NCBI GenBank assembly: GCA_963726375.1
Contig: CAVSCE010000008.1
Span: forward strand, 248,001-312,000
Reading direction: 5' to 3'
Length of the DNA stretch: 64,000 bases
Source of the DNA: UTCFX2 sp963726375
Lineage (GTDB): Bacteria; Chloroflexota; Anaerolineae; Anaerolineales; UBA4823
The number at the start of each line of letters is the position of its first letter. Within the stretch, counting starts at the first letter, position 1. The position numbers and the translations under genes were made by a program. This document shows positions 59,242-64,000 of the stretch, piece after piece. A model generated the notes under the pieces. That model was not told the DNA's origin. It did not search any database and was given only the letters and a program-made list of their open reading frames with translations.

Positions 59242-59415
59242 ATTTACCTAAGAGTTTCGTTAACTTATTTTTTGTAATAATCCTAAATAAGTGGTCTCTA
59301 ACAGAACTCTGGTAAAATCCAATCGGATAAATAGTCTCATAATCGTGAAGATGAAGGTTATTCGGCTTAAATATCCATTTTATTTTATATCGGTTCATAG
59401 GTTAGGAGGATTTCC

Positions 59416-61937
59416 GTGTCTGGCATGGAGCGTTTTACGCAGAGGGCGCGGCGAGTACTCAGCCTGGCTCACCAGGAAGCTGAGGCAATGCGCCATAGTT
59501 ATATCGGGACAGAACACCTGCTCCTCGGGTTGATTCGAGAGGAAGGTGGTGTTGCCGGACAGCGTTTTAAGAGAGCTGGGTCTTGAAGCAGACCGTGTGC
59601 AGGAAATTGTCGAGCGGCTGACCGGGCCGGGACAATACCAGGGTGGTAAACTAGACCTTTCTCCAGGGACGCAGCAAGTTTTGGAATTTGCAGTAGATGA
59701 AGCCCGGCGAATGGGCCATCACTATATTGGAACGGAACATCTTCTACTTGGGTTGGTTCGCCTCAATGAGGGGATCGCGATGGATGTACTGCGTAAGCTA
59801 GGTGTGACTGCTGAGCAGATTCGCCGGCAAACCCGCAGGGTGCTCCAGGAAAGCAGCTCCCCCCAACGTTCAGGCGCCCCAACTCCTCCCGAAAAGCAGA
59901 AGGCGGCACGCCAGAACCAGGAGCAAAGCAAGGCAAAAACTCCGATGGTCGACCAGCTTGCCACCGATTTGACCACGCTTGCCGAGGAAGGTAAGCTCGA
60001 TCCAGTCATCGGGCGCCAGATGGAAATCGAACGCGTCATCCAAATTCTTGCCCGTCGGACAAAGAACAACCCGGCCTTAATCGGAGAACCCGGTGTTGGT
60101 AAGACAGCCATCGTTGAAGGGTTAGCCCAGAGAATTATTGACAGCGATGTTCCTGCGCCGTTGCTTGATAAACGCGTCCTTCAGCTGGATGTTGGATCGC
60201 TGGTCGCAGGCACTATGTACCGCGGCCAGTTTGAAGAACGACTTAAACGCGTGATTGATGAATTGAAAGCCTCCGGGGCAATCCTTTTTATTGACGAAGT
60301 TCACATGCTGGTCGGAGCAGGTGCAGCCGGCTCATCGGTTGACGCAGCGAACATCTTAAAACCAGCGCTTTCGCGCGGCGAACTGCAGGTAATCGGTGCG
60401 ACCACATTGGAGGAATACCGCAAGCATATCGAGAGTGATGCAGCGCTTGAACGCCGCTTCCAGCCCGTGGTTGTGGAAGAGCCATCGATTGTTGAGACGA
60501 TCGAGATCTTGAAAGGGGTGCGCGGCGCATACGAGGAGCACCACCGCCTGAAAATTTCTGACGAAGCCCTGGATGCCGCCGCACAGCTTTCGGCGCGCTA
60601 CGTGACGGAACGGTTTTTACCGGATAAAGCAATCGATCTGATCGACGAGTTCATCGTCGCGCGTCCGGATGTATAAGAGCCCCTCAGCCAAGGAATCCAA
60701 GGACTTGATGACTCAGCTCCGCGAGCTTCGCCAGGGCTATGCTCTGGCCCAGGAGGACGGGCGAAACGACGATGCTCAGGACTACCTGACCCGTCAGGAA
60801 GTGATAGAGACACAGCTTGAGCGCCTGCGCTCGGGTTGGGATCGTGCCTCCAGCCCCATTGTGACTGCAGAGGATATTGCTGAAGTCGTTGCGATGTGGA
60901 CCGGCGTACCCGTGATGCAGATCGCTCAAGAAGAATCGCATCGCCTGCTCAAAATGGAAGAGAATCTCAAAGAGCATATCATCGGCCAGGATGAGGCGAT
61001 CCAGGCGATTGCAAAGGCAGTGCGGCGCGCTCGCGCCGGTCTGAAGGATCCGCGCAGACCAATCGGGTCTTTCATGTTCCTGGGGCCAACTGGAGTGGGT
61101 AAGACAGAACTGACCAAAGCCCTGGCTCGCTTCATGTTTGGAAATGAAGAAGCTCTGATCCAGCTGGATATGTCCGAGTTCATGGAACGGCATACAGTCA
61201 GCCGGCTTGTTGGAGCACCTCCTGGGTACGTAGGGTATGAGGAAGCCGGACAGCTGACTGAAGCGCTGCGGCGGCGACCTTATTCGATCGTTGTGTTTGA
61301 CGAGATTGAAAAGGCTCACCCGGAAGCGCACAACATGCTGCTTCAGATCATGGAAGAAGGCCACCTTTCTGATGCGAAGGGTCGAAAGGTTGATTTTCGG
61401 AATGCGATCATCGTGATGACCTCCAACATTGGCGCAGATATGATCAAACGCCAGTCTTCGCTGGGATTTGCACTCAAGCATGACGAAGTCACCGAAGAGC
61501 GCCTCGCGTATGAAGAGATGCGAAAAAAGCTGATGGATTCGCTTCGACGGGTATTCCGTCCGGAGTTTGTGAACAGACTGGATTCAGTGATCGTTTTCCG
61601 CGCCCTCAGCAGGCAAAATATCACTGAGATTGTAGAGCTCGAATTAAAGAAAGTCGCACTGCGGTTGGAGGAGCACGCGATTGAATTGGAAGCTACTCCC
61701 GCCGCCTTAGAAAAGCTGGCAGACTTAGGTTATGACCCTGATATGGGCGCCAGGCCGCTGCGCCGAGTAATCCAACAAAAAGTCGAAGATCCGCTGTCAG
61801 ATTCGCTGCTTTCAGCTGAGTTTGAAGATTGCACGCAGATCCTGGTTGATCTGGAAGGAGATGAAATTGTCCTTCGGAAGGGTAAGTCAGTGATCAGCCA
61901 AACAGAGACATCCGAAGAAGTTGTAACGGCTGCCTGA
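59416..61937 (+). CDS. clpC: ATP-dependent Clp protease ATP-binding subunit ClpC (two frameshifts)
   Basis: AAA+ unfoldase. Start GTG at 59416 with AGGAGG six bases upstream. Clp-N repeats (RFTQRARRVLSLAHQEAEAM, HSYIGTEHLLLGLIREEGG), first ATPase domain Walker A GEPGVGKTAIVEGL, FIDEVHMLVGAG, second ATPase GPTGVGKTELTKALA, DMSEFMERHTVSRLVGAPPGYVGYEEAG, and the C-terminal small domain. The frame breaks near 59560 and 60650. At the latter, removing one T from GAGTTCATC restores the continuation SSRVRMYKSP. Terminated by the hairpin at 61961. Confidence 0.94.
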
Positions 61938-61960
61938 CCAACGAACTGGTGATCAGTGAA

Positions 61961-61998
61961 AAACAAACCTCAGGCAGTTACTGCCTGAGGTTTGTTTC
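61961..61998 (+). terminator. Rho-independent terminator of clpC
   Basis: AACAAACCTCAGGCAG/CTGCCTGAGGTTTGTT, a perfect hairpin with a TTA loop region, followed by TTCTT. It begins 24 bases after the clpC stop. Confidence 0.8.
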
Positions 61999-62075
61999 TT
62001 CCGAGAAGGCCGTTGAAGCTGGAAAATGAAGTTTTGATCGACTACTTTCAGCTTGTATGCAACGGAGCGCATGGA

Positions 62076-62104
62076 TTGCAATCGATACCTGCGCATGGTA
62101 GAAT
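62076..62104 (+). promoter_or_regulatory. Putative promoter of pdxST
   Basis: TTGCAA (62076-62081), 17 bases, TAGAAT (62099-62104). It lies about 65 bases upstream of the pdxS start. Confidence 0.5.
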
Positions 62105-62170
62105 GATTTTTAAGAGGACCACCCACGATAAATCACCGACGGCATGTCGGTTTTAAATTGGAGGCAAGAA

Positions 62171-63058
62171 ATGGAGCAAGAAGTAGGTACCTTTATCGTC
62201 AAAAGAGGCCTGGCTCAGATGCTTAAGGGTGGGGTCATAATGGATGTGGTGACCCCAGAGCACGCGCGAATCGCTGAGGAAGCTGGCGCGGTCGCTGTGA
62301 TGGCGCTTGAGCGGGTCCCTGCAGATATTCGCGCCCATGGTGGTGTGGCCAGGATGAGCGACCCAGAGCTGATTTTGCAAATCATGGATGCAGTATCGAT
62401 CCCGGTCATGGCTAAATGCCGGATCGGACACTTTGTCGAAGCCCAAATCCTCGAAGCAATCGGCGTGGATTATATCGATGAATCAGAAGTCCTTACCCCT
62501 GCGGATGAACAATATCACATCAATAAGCACAATTTTAAAGTCCCGTTTGTATGCGGCTGTCGGAACCTTGGCGAAGCGCTCCGCAGGATCGGAGAGGGAG
62601 CAGCGATGATCCGGACAAAGGGCGAGGCGGGGACTGGAGATGTAGTCGAAGCTGTGCGCCACGCCCGGTCGGTTTTAGGTGAGATTCGCCGGGTCCAAAA
62701 CATGCAAGAAGAAGAGGTCATGCGCTACGCAAAAGAGATCGGAGCGCCTTACGATCTGGTGATGGAGACCCGTTCATTGGGTCGGATGCCGGTTGTTAAT
62801 TTTGCGGCCGGCGGTGTGGCAACCCCTGCAGATGCGGCGCTGATGATGCAGCTTGGTGTGGATGGGGTATTTGTTGGCTCGGGCATCTTCAAGTCAGGAG
62901 ACCCTGCACCTAGAGCGGCTGCGATCGTTAAAGCTGTCACCCATTGCAACGACCCTTATATCCTGGCGGAAGTCAGCCGCAATCTGGGAGAGCCTATGGT
63001 CGGGCGGCAGATCTCGTCCATCCCTGAGGCAGAATTGATTGCAGGCAGAGGCTGGTAA
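62171..63058 (+). CDS. pdxS: Pyridoxal 5'-phosphate synthase subunit PdxS
   Basis: Synthase barrel making vitamin B6 from ribose 5-phosphate, glyceraldehyde 3-phosphate and ammonia. 295 aa, intact. GGVIMDVVTPEHARIAEEAGAVAVMALERVPADIR near the N-terminus includes the first catalytic region; AKCRIGHFVEAQILEAIGVDYIDESEVLTPAD and FVCGCRNLGEALRRI carry the second lysine and conserved cysteines. The start is placed at 62171 behind GGAGG. Forms a complex with PdxT, encoded 15 bases downstream. Confidence 0.97.
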   Translation: MEQEVGTFIVKRGLAQMLKGGVIMDVVTPEHARIAEEAGAVAVMALERVPADIRAHGGVARMSDPELILQIMDAVSIPVMAKCRIGHFVEAQILEAIGVDYIDESEVLTPADEQYHINKHNFKVPFVCGCRNLGEALRRIGEGAAMIRTKGEAGTGDVVEAVRHARSVLGEIRRVQNMQEEEVMRYAKEIGAPYDLVMETRSLGRMPVVNFAAGGVATPADAALMMQLGVDGVFVGSGIFKSGDPAPRAAAIVKAVTHCNDPYILAEVSRNLGEPMVGRQISSIPEAELIAGRGW

Positions 63059-63073
63059 TCGTTTTCAAACGAT

Positions 63074-63652
63074 ATGAAAATTGGCGTTCTCGCCTTGCAA
63101 GGCGATTTTAGCGAACATATTACGGTTTTGCGCAGAATTGGAGTTGATGCTGTCGAAATCCGCCTGCCAGCATCACTGGATGAGATTGACGGGCTGATCA
63201 TTCCAGGTGGAGAATCGACGACGATCGGAAAGCTGGCTGTTGCGTATGGACTGATGCAGCCTTTACGCCAATTCGGACAGCATAAGACCGTCTGGGGTAC
63301 TTGTGCCGGTGCAATCTTTCTCTCGAAGGATGCACAGCGGCATCAACCGCTCCTTGAATTGATGGATATTCAAGTAGAACGAAATGCGTTTGGGCGTCAG
63401 GTAGATAGCTTTGAGAGCATGATCGAAGTTCCGGCGCTGGAGAAAGTCGCTCCTGCAGGGGGAGGCTATCACGCAATTTTTATCCGGGCTCCATTGATTC
63501 AATCGGTTGCAGATCATGTTCAGGTGCTGGCCACATTATCGGATGGAAGGATCGTCGCAGCCCAACAAAATCACCTCCTGGCAACATCGTTCCACCCGGA
63601 GCTGACCCTGGACGATCGTTTCCATCGATATTTCATGACCCTTGTGGATTGA
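63074..63652 (+). CDS. pdxT: Pyridoxal 5'-phosphate synthase glutaminase subunit PdxT
   Basis: Glutaminase supplying ammonia to PdxS. 192 aa. MKIGVLALQGDFSEHITVLR, IPGGESTTIGKL (oxyanion region), WGTCAGAIFLSKD with the catalytic cysteine, and FHPELTLDDRFHRYFM with the His-x-Glu of the triad. Intact and in the usual order after pdxS. Confidence 0.97.
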   Translation: MKIGVLALQGDFSEHITVLRRIGVDAVEIRLPASLDEIDGLIIPGGESTTIGKLAVAYGLMQPLRQFGQHKTVWGTCAGAIFLSKDAQRHQPLLELMDIQVERNAFGRQVDSFESMIEVPALEKVAPAGGGYHAIFIRAPLIQSVADHVQVLATLSDGRIVAAQQNHLLATSFHPELTLDDRFHRYFMTLVD

Positions 63653-63674
63653 AGATCGAGTGGGCGCAAGTTCA

Positions 63675-64000
63675 ATGAATGTTCGCTTGTTCGACTGGAG
63701 AGATATCGCTTCCCTTCGCCGCTGCCGCAGCGATAGCGTTTTTCTGGATAGCGAGCTGCTCCTGACCCGCGGCTCATTGATGGTCCCTGGCGTATTGTTC
63801 TCGCTGTTGGCGTCTACCATGGGTATTTTCACCTGTGTCAACGAGACGGGAGAACAAACCGATCCTCAGCTGATCGGCCAATTCATACACTCAGCAGGCA
63901 GCACCCTCTCTCACCTGACCTTTCTCACTCCTCAAAAACATCTCGAATCGGTGCTGGTTTGCCCGCTGATCGAACGTATGATGGTGATTTCCGGCGAACG
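63675..64000 (+). CDS. Truncated gene at the right edge, unknown (possibly acetyltransferase-like)
   Basis: Open to the window end from ATG at 63675, at least 108 aa, starting MNVRLFDWRDIASLRRCRSD. LTRGSLMVPGVLFSLLASTMGIFTCVN and FLTPQKHLESVLVCPLIERM follow. The opening resembles N-terminal parts of some GNAT-type proteins in Chloroflexota, but no acetyl-CoA motif lies in the visible part. It begins 22 bases after pdxT, so cotranscription is likely. Confidence 0.6.
   Translation, partial: MNVRLFDWRDIASLRRCRSDSVFLDSELLLTRGSLMVPGVLFSLLASTMGIFTCVNETGEQTDPQLIGQFIHSAGSTLSHLTFLTPQKHLESVLVCPLIERMMVISGE

Overview
The window looks like a chromosomal segment of a Chloroflexota bacterium, most likely class Anaerolineae. 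The grounds are the protein repertoire and flavour: an alpha-beta fused glycyl-tRNA synthetase, a DUF6391-type protein, a DnaG zinc finger of CFGQC form, a group-3b-like hydrogenase, and moderate GC by eye. No rRNA, CRISPR array, insertion sequence or prophage was found.

Layout. 1-11 kb (minus): a complex I operon read right to left, nuoA-B-C-D-E-F-G-H-I-J-K-L; nuoL runs off the left edge. 11-15 kb (minus): rpoD and dnaG. 15-19.2 kb (minus): a 68-aa leader-peptide-like protein ending in DWA, a polyprenyl synthetase and a multi-membrane-span PDZ/GAF/PAS histidine kinase. This arrangement recalls the ComX-ComQ-ComP quorum-sensing locus of Bacillus. 19.3-31 kb: glyS, an FmdB-type protein, an ATPase gene under an SOS-box-like palindrome (plus), holA, a DUF6391 gene, a PucC-family transporter, dus, radA and a MerR regulator. 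31-36 kb: a DUF1848 gene, a GntR-SPFH-CPBP operon behind an 8-bp-periodic operator, two parS-like sites around a terminator, a nucleotidyltransferase and a deoxynucleoside kinase. 36.4-40.7 kb: an ssb pseudogene (plus), a DhaL-like gene, pepF, ychF and tRNA-Leu(CAA). 40.8-50.2 kb (plus): a four-subunit [NiFe] hydrogenase with its protease, behind a CRP/FNR-type box, followed by two histidine kinases and two response regulators. 50.3-55.1 kb: copper handling (copA, a lipoprotein, a TauE/SafE-cupredoxin fusion, copZ) and an OsmC protein. 55.2-55.65 kb: an AT-rich gap with DnaA boxes, a candidate replication origin. 55.7-64 kb: a Mg-chelatase-like I-D fusion (minus), then rpsA, clpC, pdxS, pdxT and a truncated gene (plus).

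Together the genes suggest an anaerobic or facultative heterotroph. Complex I and a soluble bidirectional hydrogenase would balance NAD(P)H and H2, with redox and stress control through a CRP/FNR-type activator and several sensor kinases. The parS-like pair, the DnaA-box cluster and the strand pattern (mostly minus left of about 40.6 kb, mostly plus to the right) suggest an origin-proximal location.

A caution applies to the whole window. About 29 frameshifts interrupt otherwise well conserved, mostly essential genes (nuoB, nuoF, nuoG, rpoD, dnaG, rpsA, clpC and others). I treat these as probable single-base sequencing or assembly errors and annotate each broken gene as one CDS. The ssb copy is different: its frame is intact but it carries three stop codons and a lost start, so it reads as a real pseudogene.
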